A stretch of 17,517 nt of DNA from Streptomyces novaecaesareae (GCF_000716875.1 NZ_JNWQ01000114.1:1-17517), one strand, 5' to 3'. Counted from the first letter of the stretch, positions 1-9,410 are shown. Notes: generated by a model from the sequence alone, not told the origin. Numbers and translations are program-made.

Positions 1-87
1 TGGCACGCTGTTGAGTTCTCAAGGAACGGACGCTTCCTTCGGACCGCCTTCCAGCGGACCCTCCGGGCTTCGTTCTTTCGTGTTTCC

Positions 88-118
88 AGCTTATCAGATG
101 TTTTCCGCTCCGTTTTCC
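88..118 (-). promoter_or_regulatory. promoter-like unit 2 of the rRNA leader
   Basis: A second copy of the unit at 164-193, displaced by 75 bases. It begins GGAAAACGG and ends with TCTGATAAGCT, giving the -10 hexamer TAAGCT at 93-88. The two copies align with one single-base gap and agree best in the A-rich block, the following C/G plus A-run, and the TCTG-TA part before the -10. It lies about 60 bases upstream of the conserved leader segment at 1-27. Confidence 0.5.
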
Positions 119-163
119 GGAGTTTCATTCATCCAATCGGCTTTCGCCTTTCGGCGCTCCCGA

Positions 164-193
164 ACTCTACCAGAGCTTTTCGGGCCGTTTTCC
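164..193 (-). promoter_or_regulatory. promoter-like unit 1 of the rRNA leader
   Basis: On the minus strand this 30-base unit begins GGAAAACGG and ends in TAGAGT, a good -10 hexamer. No TTGACA-like -35 is present; the A-rich GGAAAACGG block sits at about the -35 distance. The same arrangement recurs at 88-118, which supports a functional promoter. Multiple promoters per rRNA operon are usual in Streptomyces. That this unit initiates transcription is inferred. Confidence 0.5.
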
Positions 194-202
194 CCGGTCG
201 TT

Positions 203-220
203 CTCGAATTCAGATTCGAG
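203..220. repeat. 7-bp inverted repeat upstream of the rRNA promoters
   Basis: The arms CTCGAAT (203-209) and ATTCGAG (214-220) are perfect complements around a 4-base centre. The element lies between the rnj terminator and the promoter-like units, and overlaps a weaker third copy of the promoter unit (minus strand GGAAACGGG from 229). It could be a protein-binding site or a small hairpin; nothing further can be said. Confidence 0.35.
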
Positions 221-241
221 CCCGTTTCCGAGGGGCCGTCC

Positions 242-284
242 CGTGGGGCAACCCGGAGAACATTACGCACCGGGTCGCCCCACG
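242..284 (-). terminator. rnj transcription terminator hairpin
   Basis: The arms 242-256 and 270-284 pair over 15 positions around a 13-base loop. The single non-Watson-Crick position is G·U in the minus-strand RNA but A·C in the plus-strand RNA, so the structure favours minus-strand transcripts. It starts 33 bases after the RNase J stop codon. There is no U-tract, as is common for Streptomyces terminators. A small 5-bp hairpin at 290-303 precedes it. Confidence 0.8.
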
Positions 285-316
285 TCAAACCGGCCTCAGC
301 CGGGGACGAACGAGCG

Positions 317-2002
317 TCAGACCTCGACGACGACCGGCAGGATCATCGGCCGGCGGCGGTAGTTGTCCGCGACCCACTTGCCGATGGTCCGGCGGACCAG
401 CTGCTGCACCTGGCGGGGCTCCAGCACGCCGTCGCTCGCCGAGCGGTCCAGGGCCTCCTGGAGCTTGGCGACCACGGGGACGAACGCGTTGTCGTCGATG
501 CCGGAGCCACGGGCCTGGATGGTCGGGCCGCCGACGATCTTGCCGTTGGCCGAGTCGACCGCGACGAAGACCGAGATGAAGCCCTCCTCGCCGAGGATCC
601 TGCGGTCCTTGAGCGAGGCCTCGGTGATGTCGCCGACGGAGGAGCCGTCCACGTAGACGTACCCGGCCTGCACCTTGCCGACGATCCGGGCGACGCCGCC
701 CTCCAGGTCGACGCAGACGCCGTCCTCGGCGATGACCACGCGGTTGCGCGGCACCCCGGTGGCGATGCCCAGCTCGGCGGCCGCGCGCAGGTGGCGCCAC
801 TCGCCGTGGACCGGCATCAGGTTGCGCGGCTTACAGATGTTGAAGAAGTAGAGCAGCTCGCCGGCCGAGGCGTGGCCGGAGACGTGCACCTTGGCGTTGC
901 CCTTGTGCACGACCTTGGCGCCCCAGCGGGTCAGGCCGTTGATCACCCGGTAGACGGCGTTCTCGTTGCCCGGGATCAGGGAGGACGCCAGGACGACGGT
1001 GTCGCCCTCGACGATGCGGATCTGGTGGTCGCGGTTGGCCATCCGGGACAGCGCGGCCATCGGCTCGCCCTGCGAGCCGGTGCAGATCAGCACGACCTCC
1101 TTGTCTGGCAGGTCGTCCAGCTGCTTGACGTCCACGACCATGTTGCCGGGGACCTTCAGGTAGCCGAGGTCACGGGCGATGCCCATGTTGCGGACCATCG
1201 AGCGGCCGACGAAGGCGACCTTGCGCTTGTACTCGTGCGCGGCGTCCAGGACCTGCTGGATGCGGTGCACGTGGCTGGCGAAGGAGGCGACGATGATGCG
1301 CTTGTCCGCGTTCGCGAAAACGTTTCGCAGCGCCGCCGAGATGTCCCGCTCGTGCGGGATGAAGCCGGGGACCTCGGCGTTGGTGGAGTCCACCAGCAGG
1401 AGGTCCATGCCCTCCTCCGCCAGCTTGGCGAAGGTCGGCAGGTCGGTCAGGCGGCCGTCGAGCGGCAGCTGGTCCATCTTGAAGTCGCCGGTGGCCACGA
1501 CCATGCCGGCGGGGGTGCGGACGGCCACGGCGAGGGCGTCCGGGATGGAGTGGTTGACCGCGATGAACTCGCAGTCGAAGGGGCCGATGCGCTCGCGCTC
1601 GCCCTCCTTGACCTCCAGCACGTACGGGCGGATCCGGTGCTCGGCGAGCTTGGCCTCGATCAGGGCCAGGGTCAGCTTGGAGCCGATCAGCGGGATGTCC
1701 GGGTTCTCCCGCAGGAGGAACGGGACGGCGCCGATGTGGTCCTCGTGCCCGTGGGTGAGGACGATGCCGTCGACCTTGTCGAGGCGGTCCCGGATGTAGG
1801 TGAAGTCCGGGAGGATCAGGTCCACGCCGGGCTGCTCGTCCTCGGGGAAGAGGACGCCGCAGTCGATGATCAGGATGCGGTCCCCGTATTCGAGGACCGT
1901 CATGTTGCGGCCGATCTCGCCGAGGCCGCCGAGCGGAGTGATGCGGAGGGCGCCCTCCTTCAGGGCCGGAGGCGCGCCGAGTTCGGGGTGCGGGTGGCTC
2001 AA
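317..2002 (-). CDS. rnj: Ribonuclease J
   Basis: Encodes 561 residues of RNase J, a metallo-beta-lactamase/beta-CASP ribonuclease with endonuclease and 5'-to-3' exonuclease activity in RNA maturation and decay. The N-terminal lactamase fold carries the zinc motif HGHEDH at residues 84-89 after GGLGEIGRNM (25-34), with GDFKMD and LLLVDSTNAE further on. The beta-CASP part includes ICTGSQGEPMAALSRMA, and VSGHAS with PVHGEW supply the later lactamase motifs. The C-terminal domain ends near PMILPVVVEV. The start is a TTG at 2002-2000, chosen because GAGGAGAG (2014-2007) lies four bases upstream and the resulting length equals my recollection of the Streptomyces protein. An in-frame ATG at 2056 lacks a ribosome binding site. 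A large hairpin sits in the 5' untranslated region. Confidence 0.95.
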   Translation of the reverse strand: MSHPHPELGAPPALKEGALRITPLGGLGEIGRNMTVLEYGDRILIIDCGVLFPEDEQPGVDLILPDFTYIRDRLDKVDGIVLTHGHEDHIGAVPFLLRENPDIPLIGSKLTLALIEAKLAEHRIRPYVLEVKEGERERIGPFDCEFIAVNHSIPDALAVAVRTPAGMVVATGDFKMDQLPLDGRLTDLPTFAKLAEEGMDLLLVDSTNAEVPGFIPHERDISAALRNVFANADKRIIVASFASHVHRIQQVLDAAHEYKRKVAFVGRSMVRNMGIARDLGYLKVPGNMVVDVKQLDDLPDKEVVLICTGSQGEPMAALSRMANRDHQIRIVEGDTVVLASSLIPGNENAVYRVINGLTRWGAKVVHKGNAKVHVSGHASAGELLYFFNICKPRNLMPVHGEWRHLRAAAELGIATGVPRNRVVIAEDGVCVDLEGGVARIVGKVQAGYVYVDGSSVGDITEASLKDRRILGEEGFISVFVAVDSANGKIVGGPTIQARGSGIDDNAFVPVVAKLQEALDRSASDGVLEPRQVQQLVRRTIGKWVADNYRRRPMILPVVVEV

Positions 2003-2006
2003 AAGA

Positions 2007-2014
2007 CTCTCCTC
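2007..2014 (-). promoter_or_regulatory. rnj ribosome binding site (sets the TTG start)
   Basis: The minus strand reads GAGGAGAG here, then TCTT, then TTG. It is the only strong Shine-Dalgarno sequence near the start of the RNase J frame and argues for the TTG at 2002 over the ATG at 2056. Its 5' edge is three bases from the stem of the hairpin at 2018-2067. Confidence 0.8.
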
Positions 2015-2017
2015 ACG

Positions 2018-2067
2018 ACGCACGCCATATGCCCGGGGTCCTCCCCCTGGAGACATATGGCGTGCGT
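2018..2067 (-). promoter_or_regulatory. long hairpin in the rnj 5' untranslated region
   Basis: Arms 2018-2031 and 2054-2067 are perfect 14-base complements. The 22-base apical part (2032-2053) can extend into a further GGGG/CCCC stem plus two pairs, leaving GAGGA in the loop on the minus strand. It is three bases upstream of the rnj ribosome binding site, and more than 100 bases past the dapA stop. It could govern RNase J translation, be an RNase III target, or serve as a late dapA terminator. The structure is seen; the role is inferred. Confidence 0.6.
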
Positions 2068-2172
2068 ACTCAGTGTCGTTTTCCTACTGGGTCGGTGCTC
2101 TCGCGCCTTCGGTCCGGTCCAGCGGCAGACCCCAGGGGGTCCGGCGAGCCGGGGCGCGCACGTCTGTGTCTG

Positions 2173-3072
2173 CTACAGGTGTACCCCGCCGGCGGCGAGA
2201 TCCTGCTTCAACTGCGCGATCTCCTCGGGCGTCGCGCCGATCTGCGGCAGCCGGAGCGGGCCGCCGGGAAGGCCCAGGAGCTCCAGCGCGGCCTTGGTCA
2301 GGATCGCGCCCTGCGTGCGGAACATACCGCTGAACAGTGGCAGCAGGCTCTGGTGGATCGCGGTGGCCTTGGCCACATTGCCCGCCAGGTAGGCCTCGAT
2401 CATCGCCTTCAGCTCGCCGGCCGCGAGGTGCCCGACGACGCTGACCACGCCGACGGCTCCGATGGACAGCAGCGGCAGGGTGAGGATGTCGTCGCCGGAG
2501 TACCAGGCGAGGTCGGCGCGGGCGACCGCCCAGGCCGCGGCAGCGACGTCGCCCCTGGCGTCCTTGTTGGCGACGATCCGCGGGTGCTCGCCGAGGCGGA
2601 CCAGCAGCTCCTGGCCCAGCGCCACCCCGCTGCGGCCCGGGATGTCGTACAGCATGACCGGCAGCTCGGTCGCGTCGGCGACGGCGACGGTGTGCCGGTA
2701 CAGGCCCTCCTGCGGGGGCTTGCTGTAGTACGGCGTGACGGCCAGCAGGCCGTGCGCCCCGGCGGCCTGCGCCTGCCGGGCCAGCTCGATGCTGTGGTGG
2801 GTGTTGTTGGTGCCGACGCCGGCCACCACGTGGGCGCGGTCCCCGACCGCCTCCACCACGGCGCGGACCAGTCGGGCCTTCTCGTCATCGCTGGTGGTCG
2901 GGGACTCACCGGTGGTGCCGTTGACGACGATGCCGTCGTTCCCGGAGTCGACGAGGTGCGTGGCGAGGCGCTGGGCGCCGTCGAGGTCGAGTCCGCCGTC
3001 GGCGGTGAACGGGGTGACCATGGCGGTCAGGACCCGGCCGAACGGGGTCTGGGGGGTGGAGGTCGGAGCCAT
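2173..3072 (-). CDS. dapA: 4-hydroxy-tetrahydrodipicolinate synthase
   Basis: Encodes 299 residues of the class I aldolase that condenses pyruvate with aspartate semialdehyde, the first committed step to diaminopimelate and lysine; it is cytoplasmic. The Schiff-base lysine is Lys170 in VANKDARGD. Tyr142 in LYDIPGRSG, Thr53 in NGTTGES and Tyr116 complete the usual catalytic set, and Arg147 is the expected substrate-binding arginine. The ATG at 3072 gives a protein beginning MAPTSTPQTPFGR, matching Streptomyces homologues as I recall them. The frame stays open to a GTG at 3111, but neither start has a ribosome binding site. A TAGCTT hexamer at -8 to -13 from the ATG suggests a leaderless mRNA. 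No strong terminator follows, so read-through into rnj is possible. dapB lies three genes away in a separate unit. Confidence 0.95.
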   Translation of the reverse strand: MAPTSTPQTPFGRVLTAMVTPFTADGGLDLDGAQRLATHLVDSGNDGIVVNGTTGESPTTSDDEKARLVRAVVEAVGDRAHVVAGVGTNNTHHSIELARQAQAAGAHGLLAVTPYYSKPPQEGLYRHTVAVADATELPVMLYDIPGRSGVALGQELLVRLGEHPRIVANKDARGDVAAAAWAVARADLAWYSGDDILTLPLLSIGAVGVVSVVGHLAAGELKAMIEAYLAGNVAKATAIHQSLLPLFSGMFRTQGAILTKAALELLGLPGGPLRLPQIGATPEEIAQLKQDLAAGGVHL

Positions 3073-3079
3073 GCGTCCA

Positions 3080-3085
3080 AAGCTA
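3080..3085 (-). promoter_or_regulatory. possible dapA -10 hexamer for a leaderless transcript
   Basis: The minus strand reads TAGCTT at -13 to -8 relative to the A of the dapA ATG. That is the position expected if transcription begins at the start codon. The -35 region (GGTTAC, 18-base spacer) is poor. The lack of any Shine-Dalgarno sequence before the ATG agrees with leaderless initiation, which is common in actinomycetes. Confidence 0.4.
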
Positions 3086-3171
3086 CTCGTAGGCGGTGGG
3101 GCGGTAACCACACCGGTCCAGGGTTCGGACAGGGGCAGCCGCGTGGAGCGGTGGAAACAGGCGGTGAGGTG

Positions 3172-3217
3172 GGATTCCGGTGCTGCCCGCTCGGGGGTTC
3201 AGGCAGCACCGGAATCC
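3172..3217 (-). terminator. thyX transcription terminator hairpin
   Basis: The arms 3172-3187 and 3202-3217 are perfect 16-base complements around a 14-base loop. The hairpin begins 82 bases beyond the thyX stop and lies about 100 bases before dapA, so it most likely ends the M16 peptidase-dapB-thyX unit. There is no U-tract. Because it is perfectly symmetric it could act on either strand, but no plus-strand gene is nearby. Confidence 0.75.
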
Positions 3218-3299
3218 GTGTTCACGAATGTAGGGAGCGGCTAGAAAAGCCGCAATCCAGACATGCCAGATACTCTGCCCATATGCCTGTCGTCCCAGG

Positions 3300-4031
3300 T
3301 CAGGGGGCGACCCGGCCGTGCTTCTCGAAGGCCGCATGGGTGAGCGGCATCAGCTCGGCCCACTGCTGCTCCATCTGCTCGGCGACCATCTCGATCTCGC
3401 GCTGCGGGAACGACGGCACCGCCGAGTTCTCCCGCTTGGTCCGCAGCGACAGGAAGTGCATCAGCGAACGCGAGTTGCAGGTCGCGTACATCGAGGAGAA
3501 CAGGCCGACCGGCAGCACCGCGCGGGCCACCTCGCGGGCCACCCCGGCCTCCAGCATCTCCCGGTAGCGGGCGTAGGACTCGCGGTACGCGGCCTCCATC
3601 GCCTCGCTGGTGGTCTTGTGCTGCTCGGGCGTGCCCTGGCTGAACTCGTACTTGCCCGGGCGGCCCTGCTGGACCAGCTTGCGGTCCTCGGCCGGGACGT
3701 AGAAGACCGGCTGCAGCTCGCGGTAGCGGCCGGACTCCTCGTTGTACGACCAGCCGCTGCGGTGCCGGTGGAACTCCCGGAACACGAAGATCGGCGCGCT
3801 GATGAAGAAGGTCATCGAGTTGTGCTCGAAGGGCGTGCCGTGGCGGTCGCGCATCAGGAAGTTGATCAGGCCCTTGGACTTCTCCGGGTCCTGCTGCAGT
3901 GCCTCCAGGGACTGCTCCCCCGCGGTCGAGACGCGGGCCGCCCAGACGACGTCCGAGTCGGCGGCGGCGCTGCGGACCAGCTCCACCGTCACGTCGCTGC
4001 GGAAGCTGGGGGCCGTCGGTTCGTCGCTCAC
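3300..4031 (-). CDS. thyX: Flavin-dependent thymidylate synthase
   Basis: Encodes 243 residues of ThyX, which methylates dUMP to dTMP using methylene-tetrahydrofolate, FAD and NADPH. The family signature is RHRSGWSYNEESGRY at residues 89-103, the RHR-X8-S form of the motif, followed by RELQPVFYVP. GTPFEHNSMTFF (65-76) and RSLMHFLSLR in the C-terminal part are further conserved blocks. The GTG start at 4031 has AAGGAG eight bases upstream. It overlaps the stop of the membrane protein gene in the sequence GTGA, so translation is probably coupled. It is the last gene of a four-gene unit. No thyA is present in the window. Confidence 0.95.
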   Translation of the reverse strand: MSDEPTAPSFRSDVTVELVRSAAADSDVVWAARVSTAGEQSLEALQQDPEKSKGLINFLMRDRHGTPFEHNSMTFFISAPIFVFREFHRHRSGWSYNEESGRYRELQPVFYVPAEDRKLVQQGRPGKYEFSQGTPEQHKTTSEAMEAAYRESYARYREMLEAGVAREVARAVLPVGLFSSMYATCNSRSLMHFLSLRTKRENSAVPSFPQREIEMVAEQMEQQWAELMPLTHAAFEKHGRVAP

Positions 4032-4486
4032 GCGTTACTCCTTGCGGGTTCGGTGCTGTGCAGCTTGATGGCGTGCTGCATGGTCTTGCGGGCGCGCGGG
4101 GTGTCGCCGGCGTCGGCGTAGGCCACGGCGAGACGGAACCAGACCCGCCAGTCGCCCGGCGCCTCCTCCGCCTCGGCCCGGCGGCGGGCGAAGACCCCGT
4201 CGGCCGAGGCCCGGTCGATCCGCCCGCCGGTGGTGCGCTTGAGCTCGTCCACCGGCAGGCCGCCCTCGGCCTCCAGCTCCCGGGCGAGCCGCTCGCTGTC
4301 CCGCCCGAAGCGGACGGTCTGGCGCAGGAACCAGACCCCGATCACCGGGATGACGAAGGCGCAGAGCCCGATGCCGATGCCGAGCGGCTTGCCGGTGGCG
4401 ATCAGCTGGACGCCCTCCCCCACGCAGAGCAGGGCGACCAGCAGCAGCACGCCGGACAGGACGAAGAAGCCGGTACGGGAGGTCAT
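4028..4486 (-). CDS. Small membrane protein with a C-terminal TPR-like segment
   Basis: Encodes 152 residues of unassigned function. Two hydrophobic segments, about residues 6-29 and 35-54, should form a membrane hairpin. A charged region follows (55-100), then a helical segment of about 100-140 with the pattern WFRLAVAYADAGDTPRARK, which reads like one tetratricopeptide repeat; this predicts a cytoplasmic protein-contact domain. It starts 25 bases after dapB and overlaps the thyX start by four bases, so it belongs to that operon, and similar short proteins are, to my knowledge, found between dapB and thyX in streptomycetes. Its ribosome binding site (GGGA, seven bases upstream) is weak. The context does not reveal a function. 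Confidence 0.8.
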   Translation of the reverse strand: MTSRTGFFVLSGVLLLVALLCVGEGVQLIATGKPLGIGIGLCAFVIPVIGVWFLRQTVRFGRDSERLARELEAEGGLPVDELKRTTGGRIDRASADGVFARRRAEAEEAPGDWRVWFRLAVAYADAGDTPRARKTMQHAIKLHSTEPARSNA

Positions 4487-4511
4487 GTCACATTCCCAGG
4501 GATCAGCACTG

Positions 4512-6625
<2,114 letters not shown>

Positions 6626-6633
6626 GGGGGGTA

Positions 6634-6638
6634 CCTCC
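6634..6638 (-). promoter_or_regulatory. M16 peptidase ribosome binding site (sets the GTG start)
   Basis: The minus strand reads GGAGG, then eight bases, then GTG. This decides the start at 6625 over the in-frame ATG at 6685, which has no comparable site. Confidence 0.75.
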
Positions 6639-6690
6639 AGAGAAAACGCACGTGGGAAGGCACGTACGGACGAAAGCGTGGACAACTGGG

Positions 6691-6724
6691 TGCGGCCCGC
6701 ACGCCGCGAGGCGTACGGGCCGCA
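6691..6724 (-). terminator. pnp transcription terminator hairpin
   Basis: The arms 6691-6705 and 6710-6724 pair over 15 positions with a 4-base loop (TCGC on the minus strand). The one non-canonical pair is G·U in the minus-strand RNA and would be C·A in plus-strand RNA, so the hairpin belongs to minus-strand transcripts. It starts 20 bases after the pnp stop and separates pnp from the M16 peptidase operon. Confidence 0.85.
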
Positions 6725-6744
6725 GGGAGTCAGCTAGCGGCGCT

Positions 6745-8952
6745 TCACTCGGAAGCGGCCTCGCCGGCCTCTTCGCCCTCGACGACCGGGATCAGGGAGA
6801 GCTTGCCGCGCGGGTCGATCTCGGCGATCTCGACCTGGACCTTGGCGCCGACGCCGAGGACGTCCTCGACGTTCTCCACGCGCTTGCCGCCGGCCAGCTT
6901 GCGGATCTGCGAGATGTGCAGCAGGCCGTCCTTGCCCGGCATCAGCGAGACGAACGCGCCGAAGGTCGTGGTCTTGACCACGGTGCCCAGGTAGCGCTCG
7001 CCGACCTCCGGCATGGTCGGGTTGGCGATCTGGTTGATCGTGGTGCGGGCGGCCTCGGCGGCCGGGCCGTCGGCGGCACCGATGTAGATGGTGCCGTCGT
7101 CCTCGATCGTGATCTCGGCGCCGGTGTCCTCCTGGATCTGGTTGATCATCTTGCCCTTGGGGCCGATGACCTCGCCGATCTTGTCCACCGGGATCTTGAT
7201 GGTGATGATGCGCGGCGCGTTCGGGGACATCTCGTCCGGGGAGTCGATGGCCTCGTTCATCACGTCGAGGATGTGCAGGCGGGCGTCCTTGGCCTGCTTC
7301 AGCGCGGCGGCCAGCACCGAGGCCGGGATGCCGTTGAGCTTGGTGTCCAGCTGCAGCGCGGTGATGAAGTTGCGGGTACCGGCGACCTTGAAGTCCATGT
7401 CGCCGTACGCGTCCTCGGCACCGAGGATGTCGGTCAGCGTGACGAAGTGGGTCTCACCGTCGATCTCCTGGGAGATCAGGCCCATGGCGATGCCGGCGAC
7501 GGCGGCCTTCAGCGGCACACCGGCGTTCAGCAGCGACATGGTCGAGGCGCAGACCGAGCCCATCGAGGTGGAGCCGTTGGAGCCGAGCGCCTCGGAGACC
7601 TGGCGGATGGCGTACGGGAACTCCTCGCGGGAGGGCAGCACCGGCAGGATGGCCCGCTCGGCCAGGGCGCCGTGACCGATCTCGCGGCGCTTGGGGGCGC
7701 CCACGCGGCCGGTCTCGCCGACGGAGTACGGCGGGAAGTTGTAGTTGTGCATGTAGCGGCGGCGCGTCTCCGGGGAGAGCGTGTCCAGCTGCTGCTCCAT
7801 GCGCAGCATGTTCAGCGTGGTGACACCCAGGATCTGGGTCTCGCCGCGCTCGAACAGGGCCGAGCCGTGCACCCGCGGGATGGCCTCGACCTCGGCGGCC
7901 AGGGTGCGGATGTCGGTGACGCCGCGGCCGTCGATGCGGATCTTGTCCGTGATGACGCGCTCGCGGACGATCTTCTTGGTCAGCGCGTTGTAGGCGGCGC
8001 TGATCTCCTTCTCGCGGCCCTCGAACTCGGGGAGCAGCTTCTCGGCGGCCAGCGCCTTGACGCGGTCCAGCTCGTTGTTGCGCTCCTGCTTGCCCGCGAT
8101 GGTGAGGGCCTGGGCGAGCTCGTCCTTGACGGCGGCGGTCAGCGCGGCGAGGACGTCGTCCTGGTAGTCCAGGAAGACCGGGAACTCGGCGGTCGGCTTG
8201 GCGGCCTGGGCGGCCAGCTGCGACTGCGCGGCGCACAGCACCTTGATGAAGGGCTTGGCGGCCTCCAGACCGGCGGCGACGACCTCCTCGGTCGGCGCCT
8301 CGGCGCCGCCCTCGACCAGCTTGATGGTCTTGTCGGTGGCCTCGGCCTCGACCATCATGATCGCGACGTCGCCGTCCGCCAGGGCACGACCGGCGACGAC
8401 CATGTCGAAGACGGCCGACTCCAGCTCGCTGTGGGTCGGGAAGGCGACCCACTGGCCGTTGATCAGCGCGACGCGGACGCCACCGATCGGACCGGAGAAG
8501 GGCAGGCCCGCCAGCTGGGTCGAGGCGGAGGCGGCGTTGATCGCGACCACGTCGTACAGGTGGTCGGGGTTGAGCGCCATCACGGTGCAGACGACCTGGA
8601 CCTCGTTGCGCAGGCCCTTGACGAAGGACGGGCGCAGCGGGCGGTCGATCAGGCGGCAGGTGAGGATCGCGTCCTCGGAGGGCCGGCCCTCACGACGGAA
8701 GAACGAGCCGGGGATGCGGCCCGCGGCGTACATCCGCTCCTCGACGTCCACGGTCAGCGGGAAGAAGTCGAAGTGCTCCTTCGGCTGCTTGGACGCGCTG
8801 GTGGCCGACAGCACCATGGTGTCGTCGTCCAGGTAGGCAACGGCGGAGCCGGCCGCCTGACGGGCCAGGCGGCCGGTCTCGAAGCGGATGGTACGGGTGC
8901 CGAAGGAACCGTTGTCGATCACGGCTTCGGCGTAGAACACGTTCTCTTCCAC
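6745..8952 (-). CDS. pnp: Polyribonucleotide nucleotidyltransferase (PNPase)
   Basis: Encodes 735 residues of PNPase, the phosphorolytic 3'-to-5' exoribonuclease that in Streptomyces also adds RNA tails. Two RNase PH domains are visible. The first has [20 protein letters not shown] near residues 83-102. The second carries the active-site block [17 protein letters not shown] near 450. The KH domain has the GxxG loop in [15 protein letters not shown] (about 589-603), and the S1 domain runs from about 648 to 720 ([21 protein letters not shown]). The start is GTG at 8952, preceded by AGAGGAG nine bases upstream, and gives an N-terminus [15 protein letters not shown] like known Streptomyces PNPases. 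The frame is open to 9300, but the extra residues look like translated leader. It lies downstream of rpsO, the classical rpsO-pnp arrangement. Confidence 0.97.
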   Translation of the reverse strand: MEENVFYAEAVIDNGSFGTRTIRFETGRLARQAAGSAVAYLDDDTMVLSATSASKQPKEHFDFFPLTVDVEERMYAAGRIPGSFFRREGRPSEDAILTCRLIDRPLRPSFVKGLRNEVQVVCTVMALNPDHLYDVVAINAASASTQLAGLPFSGPIGGVRVALINGQWVAFPTHSELESAVFDMVVAGRALADGDVAIMMVEAEATDKTIKLVEGGAEAPTEEVVAAGLEAAKPFIKVLCAAQSQLAAQAAKPTAEFPVFLDYQDDVLAALTAAVKDELAQALTIAGKQERNNELDRVKALAAEKLLPEFEGREKEISAAYNALTKKIVRERVITDKIRIDGRGVTDIRTLAAEVEAIPRVHGSALFERGETQILGVTTLNMLRMEQQLDTLSPETRRRYMHNYNFPPYSVGETGRVGAPKRREIGHGALAERAILPVLPSREEFPYAIRQVSEALGSNGSTSMGSVCASTMSLLNAGVPLKAAVAGIAMGLISQEIDGETHFVTLTDILGAEDAYGDMDFKVAGTRNFITALQLDTKLNGIPASVLAAALKQAKDARLHILDVMNEAIDSPDEMSPNAPRIITIKIPVDKIGEVIGPKGKMINQIQEDTGAEITIEDDGTIYIGAADGPAAEAARTTINQIANPTMPEVGERYLGTVVKTTTFGAFVSLMPGKDGLLHISQIRKLAGGKRVENVEDVLGVGAKVQVEIAEIDPRGKLSLIPVVEGEEAGEAASE

Positions 8953-9368
8953 CTGGAAGATCTCCTCTTTCGTACGTTCTCCGGGAGAGCGTCCCCGCGT
9001 CCTGCCTGCGGTCGGCCCTGGGCCCTCGCCTGGGAGGGCGGCAGTCGGGCCGGTCTTCGATCGAAGCCTCCGGAGTGCCCCGCTCGGTCTGCGGGGGTTC
9101 CGGCGGCCACTACCGAGGACCGGCGCCTCACGGCTGCCGGGCCGGGAAGGGCGGTCCGCGTCTGGACGCTCTCTCGGATGCGGGCGGCTTCCGTTTGAAG
9201 CCTTCGTCCCGCGGGGGGTCGGGGGTCCTTGTGCCCGGGTGGCGCGCTGGTGCGCCATCACCCGGCATGCCCACAACCCTACGGTGCAATCCTCGGCCAC
9301 CTGGGGAGGTGCGCGCGAGTTGTTATGTCAGGGCGCCGCGGCTCAGGGCGTCCGCGGCATACGCGCGA
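8953..9368 (-). promoter_or_regulatory. pnp leader / rpsO-pnp intergenic region
   Basis: This 416-base stretch holds no convincing gene. Seen on the minus strand: the pnp ribosome binding site AGAGGAG; a 12-base palindrome CTTCGATCGAAG (9055-9066); a GGCTTC/GAAGCC stem in the first third; a 5-bp hairpin at 9298-9311; and a hexamer TAGGGT (9281-9276) that could be a -10 but lacks a recognisable -35. In Streptomyces pnp is transcribed both by read-through from rpsO and from its own promoter, and RNase III processes this intergenic RNA. I infer the same here but cannot place the promoter firmly. Confidence 0.5.
9335..9358 (-). repeat. hairpin downstream of the rpsO terminator
   Basis: Perfect 7-base arms GCCGCGG (9335-9341) and CCGCGGC (9352-9358) around a 10-base loop. 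It lies 10 bases past the rpsO terminator hairpin in the direction of pnp. In an rpsO-pnp read-through transcript the two hairpins would stand side by side and could serve as an RNase III processing site. Confidence 0.45.
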
Positions 9369-9399
9369 GGGGCGGCTCCCCGGTGTGGGGAGCCGCCCC
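9369..9399 (-). terminator. rpsO terminator (probably leaky, rpsO-pnp read-through)
   Basis: The arms 9369-9381 and 9387-9399 are perfect 13-base complements with a 5-base loop. The hairpin begins 11 bases after the rpsO stop. It is GC-only apart from one A/T pair and has no U-tract. Homologous rpsO-pnp hairpins in Streptomyces allow partial read-through and are cleaved by RNase III; whether this one does is inferred. Confidence 0.85.
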
Positions 9400-9410
9400 G
9401 AGCGGCGGTC

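Larger units (their letters stand above)
1..240 (-). promoter_or_regulatory. rRNA operon promoter region and 5' leader, directed out of the window
   Basis: Read on the minus strand, bases 27 to 1 give GTTCCTTGAGAACTCAACAG followed by CGTGCCA. I recognise this as the conserved leader ahead of 16S rRNA in Streptomyces, a segment that also resembles the antitermination region of mycobacterial rRNA leaders. The stretch is pyrimidine-rich on the plus strand and richer in A/T than the flanking genes. It holds promoter-like units with -10 hexamers TAGAGT (169-164) and TAAGCT (93-88), and a hairpin-like element at 41-60. It contains no gene. The 16S gene would lie beyond base 1 and is inferred, not seen. 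Confidence 0.75.

Noticed and set aside
2003..2056. RNase J start at the ATG at 2056
   Set aside because: It has no ribosome binding site and lies inside the hairpin, while the TTG at 2002 has GAGGAGAG at the right distance and gives the 561-residue family length.
2128..2141. GACCCC/GGGGTC inverted repeat after dapA as a terminator
   Set aside because: A 6-bp stem with a 2-base loop is sterically poor; no convincing dapA terminator was found.
11..2392. Long plus-strand open frame (793 codons) opposite rnj
   Set aside because: It is antisense to RNase J with its catalytic motifs, and its repetitive Asp/Val/Gly/His/Arg-rich translation is typical of antisense frames in GC-rich DNA.
3738..3767. 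ThyX motif with eight rather than seven residues between RHR and Ser
   Set aside because: The family signature is known to allow seven or eight residues, so this is normal variation.
6652..9198. Plus-strand open frame of 848 codons opposite pnp
   Set aside because: Antisense shadow of PNPase with an Asp/Val/Gly-rich low-complexity translation.
8953..9300. N-terminal extension of PNPase to the ATG at 9300
   Set aside because: A strong AGAGGAG site and family length place the start at GTG 8952. The extension is Arg/Pro-rich and lies over untranslated leader.
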